Position numbers and translations under genes: made by a program. The notes under the pieces are model-generated. The model was not told the origin of the DNA, searched no databases, and saw only the letters and a list, made by a program, of their open reading frames with translations. Below, one piece after another: positions 1 to 7,013 of a stretch of DNA of 11,904 nt. This DNA is from Gammaproteobacteria bacterium (GTDB taxonomy: Bacteria; Pseudomonadota; Gammaproteobacteria; Chromatiales; Sedimenticolaceae). Location: positions 1-11,904 of the forward strand of contig JAGRHE010000079.1 of assembly GCA_020445165.1 (NCBI GenBank). Reading direction: 5' to 3'. Every line of letters begins with the position of its first letter. The stretch's first letter is position 1.

Positions 1-1
1 C

Positions 2-2107
2 CGGACGGAGCGCTTCCTCACCATCTCCATGGCGGTGCTCTTCGCCTGCAGCCTCCTCTCGCTGCTCACGGCCCTGCGCCTGCATCGCTTCATCACCGAG
101 CCCGTGCTCCAGCTCGCCGCCGCCGCCGATAAGGTCCGCAGCGAGGGAGACTATTCGGTGCGGGTGCGGATGGAGGGCTCCGACGAGCTGGCGATGCTCG
201 GCGCCACCTTCAATCAGATGCTCGGGGGGATTGAGGCCCGGGATGAGGAGCTGACGGGCCACCGGGAGCGCCTGGAGAAGCTGGTCGCCCAGCGCACCCA
301 GGCCCTCGACGCCCGCAACCGGGCCATGGGTCTGGTCCTGGACAACGTCGATCAGGGCCTGGCCACGGTGGATGGGGACGGCGTCCTCTCCAGCGAGCGC
401 TCGGCCTCCTTCGACGGGTGGTTCGGGGCGCCGGCGGCGGGGGAGACCCTGCCGGACTTCATCCAGCGCCTGGATCCCGCCTTTGGGGATTGGTTCGCCA
501 TCTGCTGGGAGGATCTCCAGATGGGCATCATGCCCGAGGAGCTCCTCCTGGCCCAGATGCCCACCCGCTGGACCTTCGGCGATCGCCACTACACCCTCTC
601 CTATAAGCCCATCGGCGAGGATGCCCCCTTGAGCCAGCTCCTGGTGATGGTGGGGGACGTCACCGAGCGGGTCCAGCAGATGGAGAAGGAGGCCGAGCAG
701 CTGGAGCTCATCTCCATCTTCCAGGCTGTGGGCAAGGATCCAGTGGGCTTCGAGGACTTCCGCAGCGGCGGGGAGACCCTCCTGGCGGAGATCATCCGCC
801 CCGAGGCCTTCGAGGATCCGGTCCTGCTCAAGCGGCAGATCCACACCCTGAAGGGCAACGCCGGCCTCTATGGGCTGGGCTCGGTCTCCCGGGCCTGCCA
901 CGCCCTGGAGGACGTCCTCGACTCCGGGGACTGCGCCGAGGCCCTGGAGGCCCTGACGGCCGCCTGGGCCCTCTTCGAGGCCCGGGTCGCCGAGGTGCGG
1001 GGGACGGGCGGGGACGGCGCCCAGAGCGGCGTCAGCCCCGAGGAGCTTCAGGCCCTCGCCGAGGCGGCGGCCCACGCCCCCCGGGAGGCCCTCGTCGCCG
1101 AGGCCGAGCGCCTCTCCTTCGCCCCGGCGGAGGGGGATCTGCGGAGCCTGGCCGACAAGGCGAAGGGGATGGCGTCCCGGCAGGGGATGGAGCTGGATGC
1201 GGTCTGGGAGGGCGGCGAGCTCCGTCTCCCCCGGCGAGACTTCGCGCCCCTCTTCTCGGAGATGGCCCACGTGGTGCGCAACGCCGTCGACCACGGCATC
1301 GAGCCGCCCGACGTGCGCGAAGCGGCCGGCAAGCCACGGCGGGGCACCGTCGTGTTGTCGGCGGCCCAGGAAGGCGATCACATCCTGTTGTCGATCGAGG
1401 ACGACGGCAAGGGTATGGATGCCGATGTCCTGCGGCGCAAGGCCGTCGAGAAGGGCATGATGGATGAAGATGCCGCGGCCAGGCTCGAGGACAAGGACTG
1501 CTACAACCTGATATTCGCCGCCGGTTTCTCGACCAAGACCGAGATTTCCGACGTATCCGGACGCGGCGTGGGTATGGACGTGGTCAAGACCCGTATCGCG
1601 CAGATGAACGGCACGGTCGAGATCGACTCGGCCTATGGAAAAGGCAGCAAGATCACGATCAAGCTGCCGTTGACCCTCGCGATTCTACCGACCCTCATGG
1701 TCATCTTGGGTCAACAGCCTTTTGCTTTGCCGCTGGCCAGCGTCGTCGAGATCTTCAATCTCGATCTTTCTCGCACCAACACGGTCGACGGGCAGTTGAC
1801 GATCCGCGTGCGTGATCGCGCCCTGCCATTGTTCTACCTGCGCAGCTGGTTGGTCAGAGGTGCACAAGCCATCGTCGATGGCGACGGTCAGCACCAGGGG
1901 CACGTGGTGGTGGTCAATGTCGGCGGGGTACAGGTCGGCCTGGTGGTCGATTTTCTGGTCGGCCAGGAAGAGGTTGTCATCAAACCGCTGGGTGCCTTGC
2001 TGCAGGGGCTCGATGGCATGGCAGGTGCGACCATCACCGGCGACGGCAAGATCGCGTTGATTCTCGATGTGCCCGGCCTGATGCGCAAATACGCGCGTCG
2101 TTACTGA
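2..2107 (+). CDS. cheA: CheA-type histidine kinase, 5'-partial, mosaic (HAMP-PAS-Hpt front joined to CheA ATPase-CheW back)
   Basis: The reading frame is open from base 2, so the start lies outside the window; the first in-window ATG is at 29. Counting residues from that ATG (692 aa): a membrane segment at about 1-20; a HAMP domain at about 20-75; a PAS-like region at about 98-215; an Hpt domain at about 225-325 with the phosphoacceptor motif HTLKG (H272); an HHKs-type ATPase domain at about 400-548 with N-box RNAVDHG (417-423), G1 DDGKGM (458-463) and G2 GRGVGMD (511-517); and a CheW-like P5 domain at about 550-690. Canonical CheA is soluble and runs Hpt-P2-P3-P4-P5. Here I see no P2 or P3 dimerisation domain, and the HAMP/PAS front is foreign to CheA. 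The back half is clearly CheA, which passes phosphate to CheY and CheB under CheW/receptor control, and it sits directly before cheB as expected. Codon use changes near 1277-1321, so the gene as assembled may not exist. The back half is certain; the intact hybrid is doubtful. Confidence 0.85.
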   Translation, partial: RTERFLTISMAVLFACSLLSLLTALRLHRFITEPVLQLAAAADKVRSEGDYSVRVRMEGSDELAMLGATFNQMLGGIEARDEELTGHRERLEKLVAQRTQALDARNRAMGLVLDNVDQGLATVDGDGVLSSERSASFDGWFGAPAAGETLPDFIQRLDPAFGDWFAICWEDLQMGIMPEELLLAQMPTRWTFGDRHYTLSYKPIGEDAPLSQLLVMVGDVTERVQQMEKEAEQLELISIFQAVGKDPVGFEDFRSGGETLLAEIIRPEAFEDPVLLKRQIHTLKGNAGLYGLGSVSRACHALEDVLDSGDCAEALEALTAAWALFEARVAEVRGTGGDGAQSGVSPEELQALAEAAAHAPREALVAEAERLSFAPAEGDLRSLADKAKGMASRQGMELDAVWEGGELRLPRRDFAPLFSEMAHVVRNAVDHGIEPPDVREAAGKPRRGTVVLSAAQEGDHILLSIEDDGKGMDADVLRRKAVEKGMMDEDAAARLEDKDCYNLIFAAGFSTKTEISDVSGRGVGMDVVKTRIAQMNGTVEIDSAYGKGSKITIKLPLTLAILPTLMVILGQQPFALPLASVVEIFNLDLSRTNTVDGQLTIRVRDRALPLFYLRSWLVRGAQAIVDGDGQHQGHVVVVNVGGVQVGLVVDFLVGQEEVVIKPLGALLQGLDGMAGATITGDGKIALILDVPGLMRKYARRY
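1277..1321 (+). other. Probable mosaic junction inside the cheA ATPase domain
   Basis: All 42 glutamate codons from base 29 to the N-box region are GAG. The first GAA is at 1319-1321, and of the 11 Glu codons from there to the stop 4 are GAA. GGG glycine codons are dense before this point and sparse after it. The domain style switches at the same place: sensor-kinase HAMP/PAS/Hpt before, gammaproteobacterial CheA P4-P5 after. The switch falls on or just past the strongly conserved RNAVDHGIE coding stretch (from 1277), where two unrelated kinase genes can share long nucleotide identity. This suits either homologous recombination or an assembly join; the exact breakpoint cannot be fixed by eye. 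Confidence 0.7.
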
Positions 2108-2156
2108 ACCCACTCGGGAGGAGACAGGGCGACTTCGGCGCAGTCCTGGATAACAC

Positions 2157-3212
2157 ATGGCGGAACGGGTTCGCGTACTGATCGTCGACGATTCGGCATT
2201 CTTTCGGAAGAGGATCCGCCAGCAACTGGGAGCGCATGCCGACATCATCATTGCCGGCGAAGCGGCCAACGGTCGCGAAGCGGTCGAGATGACGGCTCGC
2301 CTGCACCCTGACGTGGTGACCATGGACGTCGCGATGCCGGAGATGGACGGTATCAGCGCAGTGCGCGAAATCATGCGTACCCATCCGACCAACGTGTTGA
2401 TGGTTTCTGCCCTCACCAGTGAAGGGGCGCGGGCTACGCTGGACGCGCTGGATGCCGGTGCAGTCGATTTCCTGCCCAAACCGCTGGGCCAGAACGGCGG
2501 CACCACCAACAGCGACCAGAGTCTCGTAGACAGGATCATCGGCATTGCGGCTGGAAGGCGGCGCGCCCGCCAGGCGAACGGCAACAACCAGCATGCCGCT
2601 GTGCCGTTACCAAGATCGTCAGCCGCCTGGAGCATGGCGCGCCCTGCGCGTACCAGCCTGGTTGCAATCGGTGCGTCGACCGGCGGTCCGGTCGCCATTC
2701 AGCGGGTGCTTGCCGCACTGCCGGTCGGTTACCCGCATCCCGTACTCGTCGCCGTGCATATGCCGGCAGAATTCACGGCGACCTTCGCCGAGCGCCTCGA
2801 CAGCATCTGTTCGATTGACGTTGCCTTGGCGAAAGACGGCATGCCCTTGCAGAAGGGCAAGGCACTGATTGCGCCCGGTGGCTGCCAGACCCTGGTCAAG
2901 CGTCGTGGCCAGCAGTTCGTGGTCGCGGTCACTCCCGGTGGTCAACATCTCTACAAGCCGAGTGTCGATCTGACGTTTTCCTCCGTGGCGAGCGCAGCCG
3001 GCGATGGCGCCCTCGCGGTCGTGTTGACCGGCATGGGCGCCGATGGCACCGAAGGTGCGCGTGCACTCAAGCAGGCCGGTTCCAGTGTCTGGAGCCAGGA
3101 CCAGGCCAGTTCCGTCGTCTTTGGCATGCCGTATTCGGTGGCCAAGTCCGGGCTGACCGACCGTGTGCTGGCGCTGGACGATATCGGCCCCGCACTGGCC
3201 GGGTTGGGGTGA
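2157..3212 (+). CDS. cheB: Chemotaxis protein-glutamate methylesterase/glutamine deamidase CheB
   Basis: CheB (351 aa) is a cytoplasmic response regulator. It hydrolyses methyl-glutamate on chemoreceptors and deamidates receptor glutamines, giving adaptation; phosphorylation by CheA activates it. The receiver domain at about 5-120 has the acidic pair D11/D12, the phosphoacceptor D57 in MDVAMPEMDG and the conserved lysine K108 in LPKP. A linker of about 40 residues follows. The methylesterase domain at about 165-350 has the catalytic triad as S174 (GASTGG), H201 (VAVHMP) and D296 (GMGADG), so it should be active. The ATG at 2157 is forced as the most upstream start because an in-frame TAA lies at 2151-2153. 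No good Shine-Dalgarno sits close to it; a strong purine block at 2116-2123 is too far away. The gene lies 49 bp after cheA and 4 bp before motC. Confidence 0.97.
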   Translation: MAERVRVLIVDDSAFFRKRIRQQLGAHADIIIAGEAANGREAVEMTARLHPDVVTMDVAMPEMDGISAVREIMRTHPTNVLMVSALTSEGARATLDALDAGAVDFLPKPLGQNGGTTNSDQSLVDRIIGIAAGRRRARQANGNNQHAAVPLPRSSAAWSMARPARTSLVAIGASTGGPVAIQRVLAALPVGYPHPVLVAVHMPAEFTATFAERLDSICSIDVALAKDGMPLQKGKALIAPGGCQTLVKRRGQQFVVAVTPGGQHLYKPSVDLTFSSVASAAGDGALAVVLTGMGADGTEGARALKQAGSSVWSQDQASSVVFGMPYSVAKSGLTDRVLALDDIGPALAGLG

Positions 3213-3216
3213 CGCG

Positions 3217-3957
3217 ATGGATCTGCTCAGCTTCATCGGCGTAGCGATCGCTTTCGGCGCGATTCTCGGTGGTAACTGGCTCGAAGGTGGACACCTGGAC
3301 ACCCTGGCCAACGGCCCCGCCATGCTGATCGTGCTCGGCGGCACCATCGGTGCGGTGCTGTTACAGACACCATTGCAGGTGTTCCTGCGCTGCATGCGCA
3401 TGCTCGGGATGGTTTTTCTGCCACCGCGCCGCGCGCTGGACGAGACCATCAGCAAGCTTGTGGAATGGAGCAAGGTCGCACGCAAGGACGGTCTGCTCGG
3501 GCTCGAACGTGCCGCAGCTGAGGAAAGCGACCTGTTCGTGCGCAAGGGAATGCAGTTGCTGGTCGATGGCAGCGAGCCGGACGAGATCCGGCATGCACTC
3601 GAGGTCGAGCTGGACAGCCGCGAGCGCTTCGACCTGCAGGCCAGCAAGGTCCTCGAAGGCATGGGAGGTTATTCGCCCACGATCGGCATCATCGGTGCCG
3701 TGATGGGCCTGATTCACGTGATGCAGAATCTCTCCGACCCGTCCAAGTTGGGCTCGGGCATTGCCACCGCGTTTGTTGCAACCATCTATGGCGTCGGTCT
3801 GGCCAACCTGTTCATGCTGCCGATGGCCGGAAAGCTCAAGGCCTACGTGCTGCAGGAAAGTCATTACCGCGAACTCGTCATCGAGGGCCTGGTGGCGATC
3901 TCCGAAGGTGAAAATCCGCGCCAGATCGAGGTGAGGCTGCAGGGCTTTCTGCGCTGA
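3217..3957 (+). CDS. motC: Flagellar motor stator protein MotC (MotA/PomA family)
   Basis: This 246-aa inner-membrane protein is the MotA-type half of a flagellar stator. With its MotB-type partner it conducts ions and turns the rotor. Four membrane segments can be read at about 4-22, 31-50, 153-172 and 181-203, with the large cytoplasmic loop at about 51-150 between the second and third, as in the family. The YSPTIGIIGAVMG motif at 152-164 carries the conserved proline (P154) that corresponds to the functional proline next to the ion path in E. coli MotA. I chose ATG 3217 because the protein begins there with the usual MDLLSFIG-type segment; an upstream in-frame ATG at 3163 lies within cheB and would add 18 unrelated residues. 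The start follows the cheB stop by 4 bp, so the genes are probably translationally coupled. The cheB-motC-motD order argues for MotC rather than the primary MotA. Whether it is proton- or sodium-driven cannot be told here. Confidence 0.93.
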   Translation: MDLLSFIGVAIAFGAILGGNWLEGGHLDTLANGPAMLIVLGGTIGAVLLQTPLQVFLRCMRMLGMVFLPPRRALDETISKLVEWSKVARKDGLLGLERAAAEESDLFVRKGMQLLVDGSEPDEIRHALEVELDSRERFDLQASKVLEGMGGYSPTIGIIGAVMGLIHVMQNLSDPSKLGSGIATAFVATIYGVGLANLFMLPMAGKLKAYVLQESHYRELVIEGLVAISEGENPRQIEVRLQGFLR

Positions 3958-3965
3958 GGTACGCC

Positions 3966-4850
3966 GTGGGCAGGAGACGCAGACAAACCGAAGAACACGA
4001 GAATCTCGAGCGATGGCTCGTGTCGTATGCCGACTTCATCACCCTGTTATTCGCATTCTTCGTCGTGATGTACGCGGTGTCGTCGGTCAACGAGGGCAAG
4101 TACCGGGTGCTGTCCGAGACCTTGAACGCCGTGTTCACCGAGTCTGCGCGCAGTGACGACCCGATCCAGATCGGTGAGCCTCCACGCGACGTGCTTGCTT
4201 TGCCCGACGGCCCGTTGGCACCGAACCAGAGCAACCTCGAGCCGGGTGCGGAGGCCGCTGCGGCGACCAAGGCCGATCCAGCCACGAACCAACAGGTCGA
4301 GACTGCGAAGCCGGTCGAACCGGAAACGGCAGACGGTGCCACGTTGCGCGCCTCGGACGAGATCACGATCTCGCTGCAGGAATACATCGAGCAGGGCCTG
4401 GTCCGGGTCAGCAAGGGCGAGGGTCGGGTCGAGATCGAGATGCAGGACCGGATGCTGTTCGGTTCGGGTGACGCGCGACTGTCGCCGCCGGCGATCCGTG
4501 CCCTGCGCACAGTCGCGCAGACGCTCAAGCGCCTGCCGACCCACATCCAGGTCGAGGGGCATACCGACAATGTCCCGATCTCCACGTCCGCGTTTCCGTC
4601 GAATTGGGAACTGTCGGCGGCGCGTGCCGCCAGTGTCGTGCATTTCTTCGCCCGTTCCGGCATCGAGCCCTGGCGCATGGCTGCGGTTGGTCTTGGCGAG
4701 CATCGTCCGATCGCCGAGAACGGCGACGAGAAGGGCCGCGCGAGCAACCGCCGGGTCAACATCGTGCTGTTGACCGGTGCCCGCGAACCGGGTGCGACCA
4801 CTGAAGACGACGTGCCATGGGCCGAAGGGCCCGCGCTGGAGCGGCGATGA
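3966..4850 (+). CDS. motD: Flagellar motor stator protein MotD (MotB family, OmpA-like)
   Basis: This 294-aa partner of MotC has a basic N-terminus (RRRR) and a single membrane segment at about 18-40 that carries the ion-binding aspartate D23 in the MotB motif SYADFITLLFAFFVVMY. A low-complexity Pro/Ala/Glu-rich linker spans about 60-125. The periplasmic OmpA-like peptidoglycan-binding domain at about 140-270 shows VEGHTDNVPI (196-205), NWELSAARA (213-221) and NRRVNIVL (261-268), so it should anchor the stator to the cell wall. The GTG at 3966 is the start, 8 bp after motC; no ATG lies before the membrane segment. The stop at 4848-4850 overlaps the ATG of the next gene (ATGA), a classic coupling arrangement. 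Key residues look intact. Confidence 0.94.
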   Translation: MGRRRRQTEEHENLERWLVSYADFITLLFAFFVVMYAVSSVNEGKYRVLSETLNAVFTESARSDDPIQIGEPPRDVLALPDGPLAPNQSNLEPGAEAAAATKADPATNQQVETAKPVEPETADGATLRASDEITISLQEYIEQGLVRVSKGEGRVEIEMQDRMLFGSGDARLSPPAIRALRTVAQTLKRLPTHIQVEGHTDNVPISTSAFPSNWELSAARAASVVHFFARSGIEPWRMAAVGLGEHRPIAENGDEKGRASNRRVNIVLLTGAREPGATTEDDVPWAEGPALERR

Positions 4851-5641
4851 AGGTCTGGGCGGTTGCAAACCAGAAGGGTGGGGTCGGCAAGACGACCACC
4901 ACGGTGTCGCTGGCGGGCCTGTTGGCGGCCTGGGGCTTCCGTACCCTGATGATCGACATCGACCCGCATGGCTCGTTGAGCAGCTACTTCGGTCATGACC
5001 CGGATTCGATCGAGGCCAGCAGTTACAGCCTGTTCGAGGCGGTTGCCGAGCGTCGCACGATGATCGCGGCCGATCTCGTGCTGCCGACTCCGACCGAAGG
5101 TCTGCACCTGATGCCGGCCGCTGTTGCACTGGCCACACTGGACCGGCAGTCCGGACGCCTGGATGGACTTGGCCTGGTGCTCAAACGAGCGGTCGAGCAG
5201 CTCAAGTCCAGCTACGACTACATCCTGATCGACTGTCCGCCGGTACTTGGCGTGCTGTTGATCAATGCGCTGGCTGCCGCCGATCGCCTGATCATTCCGG
5301 TGCAGACCGAGTTCCTTGCGATCAAGGGACTCGAACGCATGCAGCACACGCTGCAGATGGTGACCAAGGCGCGGCCGGCGCCACTCGATATCGTCATCGT
5401 GCCGACCTTCTACGACCAGCGTACCCGCGCCTCCTGCGACAGCCTCGAGGTGTTGCAGCGCGATTTCGCTGACCACATGTGGTCTGGCGTGATACCGATC
5501 GACACGCGTTTTCGTGATGCTAGTCGTGCCGGCCTGCCGCCGGCAATCTACGACCCGCGTGCGCGCGGCGTTCGTGCCTATGCCCAGCTGCTCGAGGAGC
5601 TGGTGCAGCACGTGGCGGACCCGGCACGCGAGGCCGGCTGA
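4847..5641 (+). CDS. parC: ParC, ParA-family ATPase for polar placement of the chemotaxis array
   Basis: This is a 264-aa cytoplasmic ParA/MinD-family ATPase, not the topoisomerase IV subunit of the same name. It has the deviant Walker A motif KGGVGKTTT (10-18), the Walker A' motif DIDPHGS (37-43) and the Walker B motif ILIDCPP (126-132). The DPHGS form in place of the DPQG common in plasmid and chromosome ParA is, as I recall, typical of the chemotaxis-cluster branch. In Vibrio and Pseudomonas relatives this protein localises to the cell pole and, with ParP, directs inheritance of chemoreceptor arrays. The ATG at 4847 overlaps the motD stop by 4 bases (ATGA), and MKVWAVANQKGG begins exactly like the family; an in-frame ATG at 4817 lies within motD and is not needed. 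Its position between motD and parP supports the chemotaxis role over chromosome segregation. Confidence 0.92.
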   Translation: MKVWAVANQKGGVGKTTTTVSLAGLLAAWGFRTLMIDIDPHGSLSSYFGHDPDSIEASSYSLFEAVAERRTMIAADLVLPTPTEGLHLMPAAVALATLDRQSGRLDGLGLVLKRAVEQLKSSYDYILIDCPPVLGVLLINALAAADRLIIPVQTEFLAIKGLERMQHTLQMVTKARPAPLDIVIVPTFYDQRTRASCDSLEVLQRDFADHMWSGVIPIDTRFRDASRAGLPPAIYDPRARGVRAYAQLLEELVQHVADPAREAG

Positions 5642-5643
5642 AG

Positions 5644-6273
5644 GTGGGCCAGGCACCGCCCACGACGCGCCTGGCCGAACATGACCGGGCACTGGCCGGA
5701 CTGCTCGAATCACTGCTGGCCGAAGTGCCCGGTCACGATGAAATGCCGGTCGCCTCCGACGCATTCCCGATTACCGAATTAAACACCGCGCCCGCGCAGC
5801 CGCTACCGGAGCAGGAGGCTCGGCCGGCCCAGGACCTGGATCCGGTACCCGAATGGGCGGCCACGGCATTTCGGGTACTGCTTTTTCGGATCGGTGGCTA
5901 CCGTTTCGCATTGCCGTTGGTGCTGATGCGCAGTGTTGCGCCGATTGACATCGAACCGTCGAGGCTGCCGGGGCGACCGCCGTGGCAGCTCGGCATCATG
6001 CCCAGCCGGGGACAGGCGGTGATGCTGGTCGAATTGGGCGGCCTGATCGGGGTCGAGGCGCGCTGTCATGCCTTGCGTTATGCACTGGTGATCGGCGACG
6101 GGGATCTCGCACTGGCGTGCGACGAAGTCGAGCAGGCCGTGCTGGTCGAAAAGACCGGCGTGCGCTGGAGCACGCGAAGACAGCAACGGACCTGGCTGGC
6201 GGGTCTTCTGGTGGAACAGATGTGTCTGCTCCTGGATGGCGAGGCACTTGCCAGTGGGATACGGCATGGATAG
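5644..6273 (+). CDS. parP: ParP-like CheW-domain protein, partner of ParC
   Basis: The 209-aa protein has two parts. The N-terminus, about 1-75, contains a short predicted helix (DRALAGLLESLLAEVP, 14-29) and then a Pro/Ala/Glu-rich linker. A divergent CheW-like domain follows at about 75-205 (FRVLLFRIGGYRFALPLVLM at 76-95). In characterised ParP proteins the CheW-like AIF domain binds CheA and receptors, and the rest contacts ParC, tethering the array to the pole. The domain lacks the clean NLRG motif of true CheW (the matching place reads GIMPSRGQAVMLVELG, 117-132), so it is not simply a second CheW. The GTG at 5644 starts 2 bp after parC; the next in-frame ATG, at residue 34, would remove the N-terminal helix. 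Order and spacing make this identification much stronger than the sequence alone. Confidence 0.85.
   Translation: MGQAPPTTRLAEHDRALAGLLESLLAEVPGHDEMPVASDAFPITELNTAPAQPLPEQEARPAQDLDPVPEWAATAFRVLLFRIGGYRFALPLVLMRSVAPIDIEPSRLPGRPPWQLGIMPSRGQAVMLVELGGLIGVEARCHALRYALVIGDGDLALACDEVEQAVLVEKTGVRWSTRRQQRTWLAGLLVEQMCLLLDGEALASGIRHG
6237..6252 (+). promoter_or_regulatory. Possible sigma-54 (RpoN) -24/-12 promoter ahead of cheW
   Basis: The sequence TGGCGAGGCACTTGCC has TGGC and TTGC at the exact spacing of the sigma-54 consensus TGGCAC-N5-TTGCW. It matches the key GG and GC doublets but differs at the A and second C of the -24 block and at the final W. It lies inside the last codons of parP and would start transcription roughly 85 bases before cheW, in the only sizeable gap of the operon. 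Polar-flagellum gene systems commonly use sigma-54. In high-GC DNA such a match can arise by chance. Confidence 0.25.
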
Positions 6274-6349
6274 TGCTATGAATCAACGAATCTTGTGATC
6301 GGCGTCGATGTTTTGACTCTGCGCGGTCATCGGCATGGAGAGAAAGGCG

Positions 6350-6832
6350 ATGGGTAACACGGCGGTAGAAAGTTCAGCAGGTGGCGAAATCTTCCAGCTG
6401 GTCACGTTCCGGCTCAAGGACGAGACCTACGGTATCAACGTGATGCAGGTGCAGGAGGTCTTGCGTGTCAGCGAGATCGCCCCGGTTCCCGGCGCACCCA
6501 GCTACGTCCTCGGCATCATCAACCTGCGTGGCAACGTGGTGACCGTGATCGATACCCGTACCCGGTTCGGCCTGCCGACGACCGAACGCGACGATGCCAG
6601 CCGCATCGTCATCATCGAGTCGGATCAGCAGGTGGTCGGTATCCTGGTCGACAGCGTCGCCGAAGTGGTCGAGCTGCGCCAGTCGGAGATCGATCATGCG
6701 CCGAGTATCGGCAACGAGGACAGCGCGCGCTACATCCAGGGGGTCGCAAGCCGCGACGATGACCTGCTGATCGTGGTCGATCTGAACAAGCTGCTCAGCG
6801 ACGAGGAATGGTCCGAGATGGCCATGTTCTAG
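6350..6832 (+). CDS. cheW: Chemotaxis coupling protein CheW
   Basis: CheW (160 aa, the usual length) is the cytoplasmic adaptor that bridges chemoreceptors and the P5 domain of CheA in the polar array. The single CheW domain covers about 13-152. It begins with FQLVTFRLKDETYGINVMQV (15-34), carries the conserved receptor/CheA interface motif GIINLRGNVVTVID (55-68, with R60) and ends with LLIVVDLNKLL (139-149). I chose ATG 6350 rather than the in-frame ATG at 6335, because GGAGAG at 6337-6342 sits 7 bases ahead of 6350 and overlaps the codons that an upstream start would use. A 76-bp gap separates it from parP, the widest within the operon, which leaves room for an internal promoter. All expected CheW landmarks are present. 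Confidence 0.96.
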   Translation: MGNTAVESSAGGEIFQLVTFRLKDETYGINVMQVQEVLRVSEIAPVPGAPSYVLGIINLRGNVVTVIDTRTRFGLPTTERDDASRIVIIESDQQVVGILVDSVAEVVELRQSEIDHAPSIGNEDSARYIQGVASRDDDLLIVVDLNKLLSDEEWSEMAMF

Positions 6833-6842
6833 TGTGTTCATG

Positions 6843-7013
6843 ATGGGCGACGAGATCAAACAGACAGACATCGCGCGTGTGCTGCCGCCGAACCCTTCGC
6901 GCGGTGCTGGCCAGCGCAAGCGTCCACGCCGGCCGCCGCAGAACCCGGATGAGCGCGTGCCTCGCAAGCGCGAAGATGATCAGTCGTCGCACCAGATCGA
7001 TGAATATGTCTGA
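6843..7013 (+). CDS. Small basic, proline-rich protein of unknown function (56 aa)
   Basis: An uninterrupted frame runs from ATG 6843 (or the tandem ATG 6840) to TGA 7011-7013 and fills the space between cheW and the DUF2802 gene. The 56-aa product starts MGDEIKQTDIARVLPPNP, has a strongly basic middle (GQRKRPRRPPQ, 23-33, and RVPRKRE, 38-44) and ends in an acidic tail, DDQSSHQIDEYV. There is no membrane segment, signal peptide or cysteine. Its codon use resembles the neighbouring genes. The start is 10 bp after the cheW stop, and the 3' end overlaps the likely DUF2802 start at 7006, which suggests coupled translation. It has no clear Shine-Dalgarno. I do not recognise a family with certainty. 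The basic, disordered-looking make-up could suit binding to an acidic partner or nucleic acid, but that is inference. Confidence 0.6.
   Translation: MGDEIKQTDIARVLPPNPSRGAGQRKRPRRPPQNPDERVPRKREDDQSSHQIDEYV

Noticed and set aside
1685..2698. A 337-codon open frame on the minus strand across the cheA/cheB junction
   Set aside because: It is antisense to the CheA P5 and CheB receiver coding regions, shows no domain and looks like a GC-driven shadow.
2619..3662. A 347-codon open frame on the minus strand across cheB and motC
   Set aside because: It is fully antisense to known genes, with a composition typical of shadow frames and no coherent motif.
3878..5764. A 628-codon open frame on the minus strand across motD, parC and parP
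   Set aside because: It is antisense to three clearly identified genes with intact motifs, has no recognisable domain, and is Arg/Ser/Pro-rich as expected from an antisense frame of high-GC coding DNA.
6877..7005. N-terminal extension of the DUF2802 protein back to ATG 6877
   Set aside because: The added residues are Arg/Ser-rich and non-family, precede what is clearly the membrane anchor, and read the small ORF region in another frame.
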